64,000 nt of DNA from Hydrogenobacter sp. T-8 (GTDB taxonomy: Bacteria > Aquificota > Aquificia > Aquificales > Aquificaceae). The position numbers and the translations under genes were made by a program. The notes beneath the pieces were generated by a model, which was not told the DNA's origin, searched no databases, and saw only the letters and a list, made by a program, of their open reading frames with translations. This document shows, one piece after another, positions 43,304-52,656 of this stretch (the first letter of the stretch is position 1; every line of letters starts with the position of its first letter). The stretch spans positions 62,001 to 126,000 of the forward strand of contig NZ_CP048795.1 in assembly GCF_011006175.1 (NCBI RefSeq), written 5' to 3'.

Positions 43304-44965
43304 ATGATAGCTTACTTTGTGATGGAGTTGGGGCTTGAAGACAATATGCCTATATACAGCGGAGGGTTGGGAACACTTGCAGGAGACACGCTCTTTTCCT
43401 ATGCAGATATGGACATACCCGCAGTTTGTGTGACCCTACTCTACAAGAGAGGCTACAATCTTCAGAAGATAACACCTCACGGCATGCAGTTGGACTTTGA
43501 TGCCCTCTGGGACTACAAAAGATACCTAAGGAAACTTGACCTTGAAGTGGAGATATACTTTGGAGATAAAAAGCAGAAGGTTGCCTGTTGGGAATACTGG
43601 GTCAGGTCAAAGAGCGATGTGAGGGTTCTCTTCCTTGATGCAGATATAGAGGGCAACGACCCAGAAATAAGAAGGCTCAACAGCAAGCTATACTTTGACG
43701 ATGGTCTTTACAGGCTAAGACAGGAGATACTTTTGGGAATTGGGGGATACAGAGTCCTTAAGGCTCTTGGCTATGCCATTCATATCTACCACATGAACGA
43801 AAGCCATTCTGCCTTTCTCGTGGTGGAGCTTCTTAGAGAGCTGGGCAGTCTTGAGGAAGTGAGAAAAAGATGCGTTTTTACAACTCACACTCCTGTGCCT
43901 GCAGGGCATGACAGGTTCCCAGTGGAGATGGTAAAGGAAGAGCTAAAGGTCTACGACCATATAGACTGGGACAAGGAAACAGAAGAGGGTAACATAAACC
44001 TCTCCTTACTTGCTTCTAAGTATTCTGGCAAGGTAAATGCAGTGTCTCACAGGCATAAGTTCGTAACCGCTGGCATATTTCCAGAGCTTGCTGAAGGCAT
44101 TGAGTATGTTACCAACGGCGTCTACCACAAGAGGTGGGTCCATGAAGAAATTCAGGATCTCTTTAACGAATACATGCCTGGCTGGGATGAAAACCCCATC
44201 CTGCTACAGAGGGCTTATGAAATCCCATCAGAGCTTCTTCTCAGAAAGCATAACAGGATAAAGAGTGAACTGGTAAACTTGGTAAACAAGCAGACAGATG
44301 CCAGCTTTTCTGACGATGTGCTTACCATAGGTGTGGCAAGAAGGGTGACACCATACAAAAGAAATGACCTTATTCTTAGGGATGTAGACAGGTTGGTGCA
44401 TATAGCGGAGAGCTTTGGCGAAATCCAAATAGTGTTTGCTGGCAAGGCTCATCCAAGGGATGGTCTGGGTAAGGAGATGATAAAGAACATATTTGAAAAG
44501 ATAAAACTTATAAGAGGTAAAACCAAAGCTGTTAAAGTTGCCTTTCTTGAAAACTATGGCATAGATATGGCAAGGCTTTTGATAGCTGGATGTGATGTAT
44601 GGCTCAACAATCCCAAAAGACCTTACGAAGCCTGTGGCACAAGCGGTATGAAGGCGGGCATGAACGGGGTTCTAAACTTTTCCACGTGGGATGGATGGTG
44701 GCTTGAGGGTGGCATAGAGGGTGTAAACGGCTGGGGCATAGGTCCAAAGCCAAGCTGGCAGGATATGACGGAGTCTAAGGATGAGGAAGACCTTGAAGAC
44801 TTGTATGGAAAGTTAGCTTATGTGATCATACCTACCTTTTACAGGCACAGGGACGAGTGGGTTCGCCTTATGAAAAACAGCATAGCCACCATAGGACCAT
44901 ACTTTAACACCCACAGGATGGTCAGTGAATATATTAGTAAAGTGTATAAAATTGGATTGAGGTGA
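43304..44965 (+). CDS. glgP: Alpha-glucan phosphorylase, short archaeal type
   Basis: A 553-residue GT35 glucan phosphorylase that releases glucose 1-phosphate. The N-terminal AYFVMELGLEDNMPIYSGGL and GTLAGDTLFSYADMDIPAVC, FTTHTPVPAGHDRFP, and RVTPYKRNDLILRDV are all present, with the PLP Lys in PYEACGTSGMKAGMNGVLNF near 450. It is far shorter than the 800-residue GlgP and matches the archaeal/thermophile subtype. It is followed by a ferritin-like gene with a ribosome site in the stop region. Confidence 0.93.
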   Translation: MIAYFVMELGLEDNMPIYSGGLGTLAGDTLFSYADMDIPAVCVTLLYKRGYNLQKITPHGMQLDFDALWDYKRYLRKLDLEVEIYFGDKKQKVACWEYWVRSKSDVRVLFLDADIEGNDPEIRRLNSKLYFDDGLYRLRQEILLGIGGYRVLKALGYAIHIYHMNESHSAFLVVELLRELGSLEEVRKRCVFTTHTPVPAGHDRFPVEMVKEELKVYDHIDWDKETEEGNINLSLLASKYSGKVNAVSHRHKFVTAGIFPELAEGIEYVTNGVYHKRWVHEEIQDLFNEYMPGWDENPILLQRAYEIPSELLLRKHNRIKSELVNLVNKQTDASFSDDVLTIGVARRVTPYKRNDLILRDVDRLVHIAESFGEIQIVFAGKAHPRDGLGKEMIKNIFEKIKLIRGKTKAVKVAFLENYGIDMARLLIAGCDVWLNNPKRPYEACGTSGMKAGMNGVLNFSTWDGWWLEGGIEGVNGWGIGPKPSWQDMTESKDEEDLEDLYGKLAYVIIPTFYRHRDEWVRLMKNSIATIGPYFNTHRMVSEYISKVYKIGLR

Positions 44966-44970
44966 GAGCT

Positions 44971-45861
44971 ATGGATAAAAAAGAGACCATAAGTATGCTT
45001 CTCTATGATGTTGCCCTTGAGCACTCCGCCATAGTGCAGTATCTGTATCATATATTCCTTATAACCGACGGAAACATAACTTCGGAAATAGAGGAAATAG
45101 CCCGTCAGGAGATGAGGCATCTCAAATGGTTTGCCCAGAAGGTGGTTCAGCTGGGTGGTCAGGTAGTTTTGGACAGGCTTGAGGATATGATAATGATAGG
45201 TGGACCCGACTGGGCGGATATGCTCTCAAAGGATGTGTGGGCGGAAGAGGAAGCTATAAGGATATACAGCCAGCAGTTGGAAATGGTCAAAGATGACTCT
45301 GTGAAGAAACTCCTTGAGAGGGTAATAAAAGATGAGCAGGACCACAGGATAGAGTTCTCAGAGCTTATGGAAAAGGTAAAGGAGGGGCTCGTATGCGTTC
45401 CACTGGAAGAACAAAGACCAGACCCTAAAACCCTTGAAGTGCTTAACAAATTCCTAAGGGAGGAGTATCAGACTATAATCAACTACCTTTATCAGTTTTT
45501 TCACTCCAAAAATTGCGACTACAAGGACATAATGCTTGACCTTGCCATAGAGAGCATGGTTCATATGGGCAAGCTAGGTGAGAAGATAGGTGAGCTTGGT
45601 GGAATGCCCAACATTCAACGGGTGGACTTTTCACCAAAGCCTCTAAAGAGCTTCCAAGAGCAGGTCAAGGCGGAGATAATCTACGAGCAGGAAACTGGCG
45701 GTGAGTATGGAAAAGAGATTGCAGGAATTGATGACCCAGAAATAAAGAGGCTTTTCACCTTCATAGAAAACCAAGAGGAATATCACAAACAAAAGCTCAT
45801 GGAATTTTTCAAGCTAATGAACAGGCTTACAGTGGGAGACCTCAGAAGGAAGGATGCTTGA
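44971..45861 (+). CDS. Double ferritin-like di-iron protein
   Basis: A 296-residue protein built of two ferritin-like four-helix units. Unit 1 has [20 protein letters not shown] and [16 protein letters not shown] with E-x2-H ligands; [16 protein letters not shown] completes it. Unit 2 repeats the pattern in [39 protein letters not shown] and [17 protein letters not shown]. Bacterioferritin-like di-iron centres are likely in unit 1; unit 2 has a modified ligand set. A role in iron storage or peroxide handling is inferred. The start at ATG 44971 was preferred over GTG at 44962. Confidence 0.82.
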   Translation: MDKKETISMLLYDVALEHSAIVQYLYHIFLITDGNITSEIEEIARQEMRHLKWFAQKVVQLGGQVVLDRLEDMIMIGGPDWADMLSKDVWAEEEAIRIYSQQLEMVKDDSVKKLLERVIKDEQDHRIEFSELMEKVKEGLVCVPLEEQRPDPKTLEVLNKFLREEYQTIINYLYQFFHSKNCDYKDIMLDLAIESMVHMGKLGEKIGELGGMPNIQRVDFSPKPLKSFQEQVKAEIIYEQETGGEYGKEIAGIDDPEIKRLFTFIENQEEYHKQKLMEFFKLMNRLTVGDLRRKDA

Positions 45862-46417
45862 CCTTGTGATAAACTCCTTCAGAGAAAGTGCGGACATAAA
45901 GCTGGCCTTTGTAGAGCTTTATGCAGAGAGGGTTGTGGAAGTTGGGGAAATAATAGCAAGGGCTTTAAAAGATGGCAATAAACTCCTCCTTTTTGGCAAC
46001 GGAGGGAGCGCCGCAGATGCCCAGCACATAGCCGGAGAGATAGTGGGAAGGTTCAAAAGGGAAAGAAGGGCTTTGCCAGCCATAGCCCTTACCACAGACA
46101 CTTCCATCCTTACCGCAGTAGGGAACGATTACGGCTTTGAAAGGGTTTTTGAAAGGCAGGTGGAAGCCCTGTGTATGCCTGGAGACATTGCTATTGGCAT
46201 TAGCACCTCTGGAAACTCGCCCAATGTGATAAGAGGTCTCATGAAGGCTCATGACCTGGGTGCTACCACCATAGCTTTTACTGGAAGGGATGGGGGTAAG
46301 CTGGTAGATATAGCCCATTACAGCTTTGTAGTGCCTTCCTACGATACCGCACGCATTCAAGAGTGCCATATAACCCTTGCCCATGTGCTTTGTGAGATAA
46401 TTGACAGGCTTCTATGA
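45854..46417 (+). CDS. gmhA: Sedoheptulose 7-phosphate isomerase
   Basis: A 187-residue SIS-domain isomerase making D-glycero-D-manno-heptose 7-phosphate for lipopolysaccharide core. [60 protein letters not shown] and [16 protein letters not shown] are the GmhA motifs. It supports a diderm envelope with heptose-containing LPS. It overlaps genes on both sides (8 and 4 bases). Confidence 0.94.
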   Translation: MLDLVINSFRESADIKLAFVELYAERVVEVGEIIARALKDGNKLLLFGNGGSAADAQHIAGEIVGRFKRERRALPAIALTTDTSILTAVGNDYGFERVFERQVEALCMPGDIAIGISTSGNSPNVIRGLMKAHDLGATTIAFTGRDGGKLVDIAHYSFVVPSYDTARIQECHITLAHVLCEIIDRLL

Positions 46418-47235
46418 GGGTTCTCCTCTTTGTGAAGGACAGCCAGAGGGCTATGGAGGTTTCTCAAAAGGTGGCACAGTTGATGAGGTCTTATAGCATT
46501 GACCCAGAGGTTTTTGTCAACGAACGCTCAAAGAAGGAAAAGCCCACTCTCAAGGGCACTGACCTACTTGTGGTGGTGGGTGGGGATGGCACCTTTCTTG
46601 CAGGGGCAAGGCTTGCCTCAAAGGAAGGTGTGCCACTACTTGGCATAAACGTGGGAAGGTTTGGCTTTCTCACAGAAGTGGAGCTGGAGGAGGCGGAAGA
46701 GGTTTTTAAACTTCTCTTAGAGAGCAGAATAGAACCTCAGAAGAGGATGATGCTTTCCGCTTCTCTCCTTAGAGGGTCTGAGGAGCTTTATCTGGGGGAT
46801 TACCTAAACGATGTGGTGGTTTCAAAGGAAAGCCTTGCCCGTATGGTGGAGGTGGAAATAGAGCTTCAAGGAGAGAGGGTGCTTAGGGTATATGGAGACG
46901 GGGTTATAGTATCCACACCTACAGGTTCTACCGCCTATGCACTTTCCGCAGGAGGACCCATCCTTTACCCACTAATGGAAGCCCTTCTCTTTGTTCCCAT
47001 ATGCCCCCATACCCTCTCCAACAGACCTCTTGTAGTCCCACCGAACTTTGAGATAAGGCTTGTAAACCTCTCTGAAGACCACATGGCATACCTCACCCTT
47101 GATGGACAAGAGGGCATGAGCCTAAGAAGGGGAGATACAGTTATAGTAAAGAAGTCCAAGCACTCCTGCCTTATGTATCCAAACCCCAGCAGGAGTTTCT
47201 TTAGCATCCTAAAGGAAAAACTCAGATGGGGGTGA
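46414..47235 (+). CDS. nadK: NAD kinase
   Basis: A 273-residue NAD kinase making NADP from NAD and ATP. The GGDGT motif appears in [20 protein letters not shown], followed by [15 protein letters not shown] and the [20 protein letters not shown] signature. The C-terminal beta-sandwich includes [19 protein letters not shown] overlap with gmhA suggests co-transcription. Length is standard. Confidence 0.95.
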   Translation: MRVLLFVKDSQRAMEVSQKVAQLMRSYSIDPEVFVNERSKKEKPTLKGTDLLVVVGGDGTFLAGARLASKEGVPLLGINVGRFGFLTEVELEEAEEVFKLLLESRIEPQKRMMLSASLLRGSEELYLGDYLNDVVVSKESLARMVEVEIELQGERVLRVYGDGVIVSTPTGSTAYALSAGGPILYPLMEALLFVPICPHTLSNRPLVVPPNFEIRLVNLSEDHMAYLTLDGQEGMSLRRGDTVIVKKSKHSCLMYPNPSRSFFSILKEKLRWG

Positions 47236-47244
47236 GATAGGGCT

Positions 47245-47976
47245 ATGGAATACTTGGCATACCGCTTTAAGGAAGGTGAGCTTCTACCTGTAAGACATGC
47301 TCATGTGCCTGATTTTCATAGCCTGCTCCACATAGACACGCAAAAGGAAACCCTCAGAAGAAACACTCTTCAGTTCGTGAGAGGCTTGCCCGCCAACGAC
47401 GCCCTTCTCTGGGGAGACAGAGGCACAGGCAAATCTTCGCTGGTGAAGTCCATGTTAGGGCTTTTTGCAAAGGATGGGCTCAGGCTCGTGCAGGTTTACA
47501 AGATGGACATCAGCCACCTCTCTGAGCTTTATGACCTTTTGAGAGGGCGTCAAGAAAAATTCATTCTCTTTTTTGACGACCTTTCCTTTGAAGCTGGGGA
47601 CGAGGAAGTAAGAATTCTGAAATCTCTCATGGACGGCGATGTGGAAGAAAGACCAAGCAATGTGCTTGTGTATGCCACCTCCAACAGGAGACATCTCATG
47701 CCAGAGAGGGAAGAGGAAGGCAAATTTCCAGAGGAGAGCTATTGGGAGAGGGTCTCCCTTGTAGAAAGGTTTGGCATAAGGCTCGGCTTTTTCAGTTTTG
47801 GCAAAAAGCAGTATTTAGACATAGTGAAATATCTGGCTCTGTGTAGGGGGCTTGAGCTGGAAGAGGAGGAGTTAAAGAGGCTTGCCCTTGAGTGGGCTAT
47901 GCAGAGGGGCTTTTCTGGAAGAAGCGCAAACCAGTTTATAAAGGACTTAGAGGGCAGATTGAGGCTAAAATTTTAA
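47245..47976 (+). CDS. DUF815-type AAA ATPase
   Basis: A 243-residue P-loop ATPase of the DUF815 group. Walker A is LLWGDRGTGKSSLVKSMLGL, Walker B FILFFDDLSFEAGDEEVRIL, and sensor 1 VLVYATSNRRHLM, with a C-terminal lid (RGFSGRSANQFIKDLE). Such proteins are widespread in thermophiles and Gram-negatives; the job is not known. It lies between nadK and the ligase with tiny gaps, so it may help in DNA metabolism or quality control, but that is inference. Confidence 0.88.
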   Translation: MEYLAYRFKEGELLPVRHAHVPDFHSLLHIDTQKETLRRNTLQFVRGLPANDALLWGDRGTGKSSLVKSMLGLFAKDGLRLVQVYKMDISHLSELYDLLRGRQEKFILFFDDLSFEAGDEEVRILKSLMDGDVEERPSNVLVYATSNRRHLMPEREEEGKFPEESYWERVSLVERFGIRLGFFSFGKKQYLDIVKYLALCRGLELEEEELKRLALEWAMQRGFSGRSANQFIKDLEGRLRLKF

Positions 47977-47977
47977 C

Positions 47978-49696
47978 ATGACCTTTAGGGAGCTTTCTGA
48001 ATACTTCTACCGCCTTGAGCAGATCACCAGCAGGCTTGAGATGGCGGACATACTAAGAGACCTTTTAGAGAGGGCGAAGGCTGAGGAGATTGATAAGGTA
48101 GTTTATCTTACCCTTGGTGAGCTTATGCCCGCCTTCAGAGGTGTGGAGTTTGGAGTTTCGGAGAAACTCATGATGGAAGCCCTCTCTAAAGCCAGCGGTG
48201 TAAAGGTAAAGCAGGTGGAAGCCCTTTACAAGCAAAAGGGAGACCTTGGAGAAACCGCACAGGGAATTATCAGCTGGCAGGGAAGAGGTCTAAGCCTTGT
48301 AAGGGTCTATGAGGAACTTCTTGATGTTGCACGCACAAGGGGAACCTTAGACAAGGTCATGAAGCTCATAAATCTTCTGAAGGGTCTTTCGGGCTTTGAA
48401 GCCAAATATGCGGTGAGGGTTATCATAGGTAGGCTGAGGCTTGGTGTGGGGGATGCCACCATAATAGATGCACTTTCTCTTACCATGGGAGATAAAGAAC
48501 TCAAACCCTACATAGAAAGAGCATACAATCTATGCTCAGACCTTGGGCTTGTGGCTAAAAGGCTAAAGGAGGGCGGGCTTGACGCCATAAGGGAATTCAA
48601 GATTCAAGTGGGTTATCCCATAAGGATGGCTCTCGCAGAAAGGGTCTCAAGCGCAGAGGAAATAATCCAGAGGCTTAGGAGGTGTGCGATAGAGGCAAAA
48701 TACGATGGCTTTAGGCTTCAGGTTCACAAGGATGGAAGCAAGGTGGAAATATATTCAAGAAACCTTGAACCTATGACAGAGATGTTTCCAGATGTAGTTA
48801 AGGCGGTTATAGGAGACATAAAAGCTCAAAGTGTTATCCTTGAAGGGGAGGCTCTGGCGGTAAACGAAGAGACGGGCGAGTTTTATCCCTTTCAGGTCAC
48901 CATACAGAGAAAGAGAAAATACAGCGTAGAGGAATACGCCAAAGAATACCCCCTGAGGCTCTTTGTCTTTGACCTCCTCTACCTTGAGGGCGAAGACTAC
49001 ACGGTAAAACCCTACATAGAAAGAAGAAGGGCTCTTGAGGAACTTCTTACCCATACAAACACCCTTCGGGCTTCTGAGATGTTCATAACGGATAGTGTGA
49101 AGGAGGTGGAAGCCTTCTTTGAGGATGCCATAACGAGGGGTCTTGAGGGTATTATGGCAAAACGCCTTGATGCACCCTACACCGCAGGTTCAAGAAACTT
49201 CAACTGGATAAAACTAAAAAGAAGCTACAGAGGAAGCCTTGCAGATACCATAGATGTGGTCATAGTGGGTTATTACTACGGAAGGGGTGCAAGGGCAAAG
49301 CTGGGCATAGGAGGCATTCTCGTGGCGGTCTATGAGCCCTCAACGGACACCTTCAAGACCATAAGCAAGGTAGGCTCGGGCTTCACAGAGGAGGAATGGG
49401 TAAGGCTCAAAGAAATGCTGGACAAAATAAGGCTCGACCACAGGCATCCAAGGGTGGACAGCCTCATGGATGTGGATGTTTGGGTAGAGCCAAGGTATGT
49501 GATAACGGTTAATGCGGATGAGATAACTCGCTCCCCTCTGCACACCGCAGGCAGGACCCTTGAAGAGCCGGGCTACGCTTTGCGTTTTCCAAGGGCGGTT
49601 AGTTTTATAAGAGAGGATAAAAATCCAGAGGATGCCAACACTGTGGAAGAGATAATAAGGCTTTATCAGCTCCAGAAGAGGGTGTCGGTAGAATAA
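47978..49696 (+). CDS. lig: ATP-dependent DNA ligase
   Basis: A 572-residue ATP-dependent DNA ligase of the archaeal type. Residues 1-210 are the DNA-binding domain (SGFEAKYAVRVIIGRLRLGV). The adenylated Lys lies in IEAKYDGFRLQVHKDG near 239; motif III is VEIYSRNL..MTEMFPD, motif IV VILEGEALAVN, and motif V EGIMAKRLD...NFNWIKLKR. The OB-fold follows with VGSGFTEEEWVRLKEML. Aquificales are unusual bacteria in carrying such an enzyme, probably by old transfer from archaea. The stop lies one base before the tRNA. Confidence 0.95.
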   Translation: MTFRELSEYFYRLEQITSRLEMADILRDLLERAKAEEIDKVVYLTLGELMPAFRGVEFGVSEKLMMEALSKASGVKVKQVEALYKQKGDLGETAQGIISWQGRGLSLVRVYEELLDVARTRGTLDKVMKLINLLKGLSGFEAKYAVRVIIGRLRLGVGDATIIDALSLTMGDKELKPYIERAYNLCSDLGLVAKRLKEGGLDAIREFKIQVGYPIRMALAERVSSAEEIIQRLRRCAIEAKYDGFRLQVHKDGSKVEIYSRNLEPMTEMFPDVVKAVIGDIKAQSVILEGEALAVNEETGEFYPFQVTIQRKRKYSVEEYAKEYPLRLFVFDLLYLEGEDYTVKPYIERRRALEELLTHTNTLRASEMFITDSVKEVEAFFEDAITRGLEGIMAKRLDAPYTAGSRNFNWIKLKRSYRGSLADTIDVVIVGYYYGRGARAKLGIGGILVAVYEPSTDTFKTISKVGSGFTEEEWVRLKEMLDKIRLDHRHPRVDSLMDVDVWVEPRYVITVNADEITRSPLHTAGRTLEEPGYALRFPRAVSFIREDKNPEDANTVEEIIRLYQLQKRVSVE

Positions 49697-49770
49697 TGGC
49701 GGCGGGAGGACTCGAACCTCCGACCTGAGACTTATGAGATCTCCGCTCTAACCAACTGAGCTACGCCGCC
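49697..49770 (-). tRNA. tRNA-Met (anticodon CAT)
   Basis: A 74-base cloverleaf on the minus strand with acceptor stem GGCGGCG/CGCCGCC, D-arm GCTC...GAGC, anticodon loop CTCATAA (anticodon CAT), T-arm GGAGG-TTCGAGT-CCTCC and discriminator A. CCA is not encoded. The perfectly paired first base pair argues against an initiator; an Ile2 tRNA (lysidine-modified CAT) cannot be excluded. Confidence 0.93.
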
Positions 49771-49794
49771 TATATTGGGTATATATTATAAACA

Positions 49795-50757
49795 ATGAGA
49801 CCTGTATTGGCAATTTTATTGTCTCTTACGCTTGTCTCTTGTTGGTTCGGTGAAAGGAAGATAGTCATAGGTGTTCTTATATCTGGAGAGGGAAGGTTGA
49901 CTAAGTTGGATGGTTTCAGGGACGGGCTAAAAAATCTTGGACTTAATAATGTGGAATTTGTAATATACAATGGAGAAAATAACTTAAAAAGTTTAGAAGA
50001 GAAAGCTATTGAGATAGTAAAAAGGGAAAAAGAGTTCAGGCTTGTAGCAGTAGGTGGTAGCCTTGAAGCTTACTACATTAAAAAGATAAAGAACGACTTT
50101 GAACCTCCAATTGTAATAATGGGTGGCACTGCCATAAAAGCTTGGGGCTTTGTGGATGACGAAAACAAACCTATAAAGGGTGTAACAGGCGTTGACAACC
50201 TAAATATGGAGTTAATGGAAAAACGCATAGAAATATTCAAAAGATTATTCCCTCATGTAGAAAAGGCTATAGTTTTTTGCACACCCAACTTTGAAGCTTC
50301 AAAGTTGGCAACTAAATTAACCATAAAAGCAGGTGAAAAGCATGGATTAAAAATTTATCCATTAGAAGTTAGGGACGTTCAGGATCTTGAGTATGTAATA
50401 AGCCATATGAAAGAAGATGGATTTGAGGCTATTGTAATGACCCCGTGTTTCTATACAGATAATTTTTTAACATCCTACATCTTGCACTATGCGCGGTTTT
50501 ATCATATACCGGTAGTATGCTTATCCCCAGAGCATGCTACAAAAGGTTGTGCGGTGGCTTACGGTAGCTCTGGTTATGATCAAGGTTATCAGGCTTCTTA
50601 TATTGCTTATCAGATAATAAAAGGAGCCAGAGTTGCAGATATACCCTTTGAAAAAGTGACAAAAATAAGACTTTCTATAAATGAGAGCGTTTTTAGGGAA
50701 ATGGGATATGTTTTAGATAATAGCAAGACTCTTCTCGCAGACCAAGTTTTTAAATGA
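49795..50757 (+). CDS. ABC-type substrate-binding lipoprotein
   Basis: A 320-residue lipoprotein of the ABC_sub_bind (DUF534/TrpX-like) type. The N terminus RPVLAILLSLTLVSCWFGER has a lipobox at Cys16. The mature part has two Rossmann-like lobes: VIGVLISGEGRLTKLDGFRD and LVAVGGSLEAYYIKKIKNDF, a GVTGVDNLNMELMEKRIEIF hinge segment, and VVCLSPEHATKGCAVAYGSS near the end. No permease or ATPase gene follows; instead a histidine kinase overlaps it by four bases. It is therefore likely a sensor partner rather than an importer. The region appears AT-richer than its neighbours. Confidence 0.88.
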   Translation: MRPVLAILLSLTLVSCWFGERKIVIGVLISGEGRLTKLDGFRDGLKNLGLNNVEFVIYNGENNLKSLEEKAIEIVKREKEFRLVAVGGSLEAYYIKKIKNDFEPPIVIMGGTAIKAWGFVDDENKPIKGVTGVDNLNMELMEKRIEIFKRLFPHVEKAIVFCTPNFEASKLATKLTIKAGEKHGLKIYPLEVRDVQDLEYVISHMKEDGFEAIVMTPCFYTDNFLTSYILHYARFYHIPVVCLSPEHATKGCAVAYGSSGYDQGYQASYIAYQIIKGARVADIPFEKVTKIRLSINESVFREMGYVLDNSKTLLADQVFK

Positions 50758-52655
50758 GGTGTAGCATCAAAAATAGAATATTAGCACTCATTTTCCTTAT
50801 GGTTTTTGTCCAGATTCTTTTTGTTTTCATCTATTTCCGTATATTGAAAGAACAGCTTAGAATATCATGGCAAGAAGACAAAGGTGTTATAACCAAGATC
50901 CTTGCGGATAGATTTAGGGAAGATATAGTATCCACTCAGGTAAAAATAAAATCTATAGCAACAAAATACAGAAGCCTAAACATAAGTTTGAAAGAAATTC
51001 TATGGAGACTGACAGGAGATATTGAACATATTAAGGGATGCGCTTATTACGATACAAGGGGCAGACTTATTTATCTTGAAACAAGGTCTATCAACTTTGA
51101 AGGTTTGCCTAAAACGTTGAGTAAGTTGGAATGGGTAGACGAAGTATTAGATGTATATTCAATGGGTACTAACGAGATGTATATGCTCCTGAAGGTGTTT
51201 GATATTAGCAACAATGTGCCTATGGGTTTTATAGTTTGTGCTATGAATGTAAGAGATTTGATTAAAGATTATGCTCACCAGTACGGAATACATGATGCTA
51301 CAATTAGGTTATTAGATACTAATGGTAGGACTATGGTGTCATTGAACAACTGGGCAACCGGAAAAATGCTTAGTTTGCAATCTCATATAAGAGGTACAAA
51401 TATGATTATTGAACTAAGCGAACCTGAAGACCTCATTTATGCGAATGCTTACAATTTTTTAAAAGTTTCCTTTTTGCTAAGTTCAGTTCTATGCGGTGGA
51501 CTCTTTTGGGTGGGCTTTTTTACCGTGAAAAGGATATTCAAGCCTCTTGAAGACTTGAAGTTATCTGTTATAAATTGGATGGATAGGAAAAATTTGGAGA
51601 TTAAAGGATATGGTGAGGTTTACGTGCTTGCAAGAGCTTTTCAAAATCTTCTTGACAGAATTGAAAGGGAAAAAAGTGTTTACATAAATTTGTTTAATAA
51701 ACTTAGAGACGGCATTTTATTGGTAGAGAATGAGAGTGGCACATTAGAGATGGTAAATGACAATTTTTTGAACATGTTTGATGTTACAGCTAATGAGGTA
51801 CTTGGAATGAATATAAAGGATGTGTGTGAACATTTTACAACAGGTGTATTCCTGTTCATACCAGAAAGTATTATAAGTATCGGAGGAAAAACTAAATGCG
51901 TAAGTGTGACTTCAATACCTCTTAAATTAGAGGATAAAGACTATACACTTTTCCATATAAAAGATATTACAGATAAAAAGAGTACTGAGTTTCTTCTTGG
52001 ACAATACTCCAAATTAGCCATATTAGGAGAAATAGCGTGTTCCTTAGCACATCAACTTAACAACCCTCTTGCTTCTATAATGGCATATACTGAGTATATA
52101 AGAAATGTGTCCAATGAAAAGGAAGTGAAGGAAATGGCGGAAGTGGTTCTTAAAAATGTTGAAAGAGCGAGGGATACAATAAGCAGGTTGCTATACATGG
52201 CAAAGAGCTATGATGGTTCACCGCAGGAAATAGATCCCTTAAGTTTTACAAAAAATTTATTAGATATAATCCATTTCAAAGCGAAGCATAAAGGGATAAT
52301 TATAGAACTAAACCCGAAAACGAAGTATCAAAAACTCCTAACATATCCATGGAAACTGGAACAGATTCTTATTAACCTTATAGATAACGCTATAGACGCG
52401 TCTCCAATGCAGGGTAAAATCTATGTGGGTATTGAAGATGTTGATCCTTTTATAGTTTGGAAAATAAGGGATGAAGGTCCGGGTGTAAACTCTGAAGAAA
52501 TTTTCCAACCCTTTTATACTACAAAAGCTAAAGGTTTTGGTTTGGGGCTGTCTATTGCAAAGAGGTTTGTGGAGGACATGGGGGGCAAAATAGAGTATGA
52601 AAACCTAGACAGAGGTTGCGAGTTTCGCGTGTATATTAAAAGTGAGGACGCATAA
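50754..52655 (+). CDS. Membrane sensor histidine kinase
   Basis: A 633-residue kinase. TM1 is at about 6-26 and TM2 at 239-263, enclosing an extracytoplasmic sensor of 210 residues. A HAMP-like segment follows (RIFKPLEDLKLSVINWMDRK), then a PAS domain (about 305-420), HisKA with the phospho-His in SLAHQLNNPLASIMAYTEYI (about 431) and HATPase with NLIDNAIDASPM, DEGPGVNSEEIF and GFGLGLSIAKRFVEDMGGKI. It should pass phosphate to the NtrC-type regulator that overlaps it. The ligand is probably presented by the upstream lipoprotein, which is inference. Confidence 0.93.
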   Translation: MRCSIKNRILALIFLMVFVQILFVFIYFRILKEQLRISWQEDKGVITKILADRFREDIVSTQVKIKSIATKYRSLNISLKEILWRLTGDIEHIKGCAYYDTRGRLIYLETRSINFEGLPKTLSKLEWVDEVLDVYSMGTNEMYMLLKVFDISNNVPMGFIVCAMNVRDLIKDYAHQYGIHDATIRLLDTNGRTMVSLNNWATGKMLSLQSHIRGTNMIIELSEPEDLIYANAYNFLKVSFLLSSVLCGGLFWVGFFTVKRIFKPLEDLKLSVINWMDRKNLEIKGYGEVYVLARAFQNLLDRIEREKSVYINLFNKLRDGILLVENESGTLEMVNDNFLNMFDVTANEVLGMNIKDVCEHFTTGVFLFIPESIISIGGKTKCVSVTSIPLKLEDKDYTLFHIKDITDKKSTEFLLGQYSKLAILGEIACSLAHQLNNPLASIMAYTEYIRNVSNEKEVKEMAEVVLKNVERARDTISRLLYMAKSYDGSPQEIDPLSFTKNLLDIIHFKAKHKGIIIELNPKTKYQKLLTYPWKLEQILINLIDNAIDASPMQGKIYVGIEDVDPFIVWKIRDEGPGVNSEEIFQPFYTTKAKGFGLGLSIAKRFVEDMGGKIEYENLDRGCEFRVYIKSEDA

Positions 52656-52656
52656 C

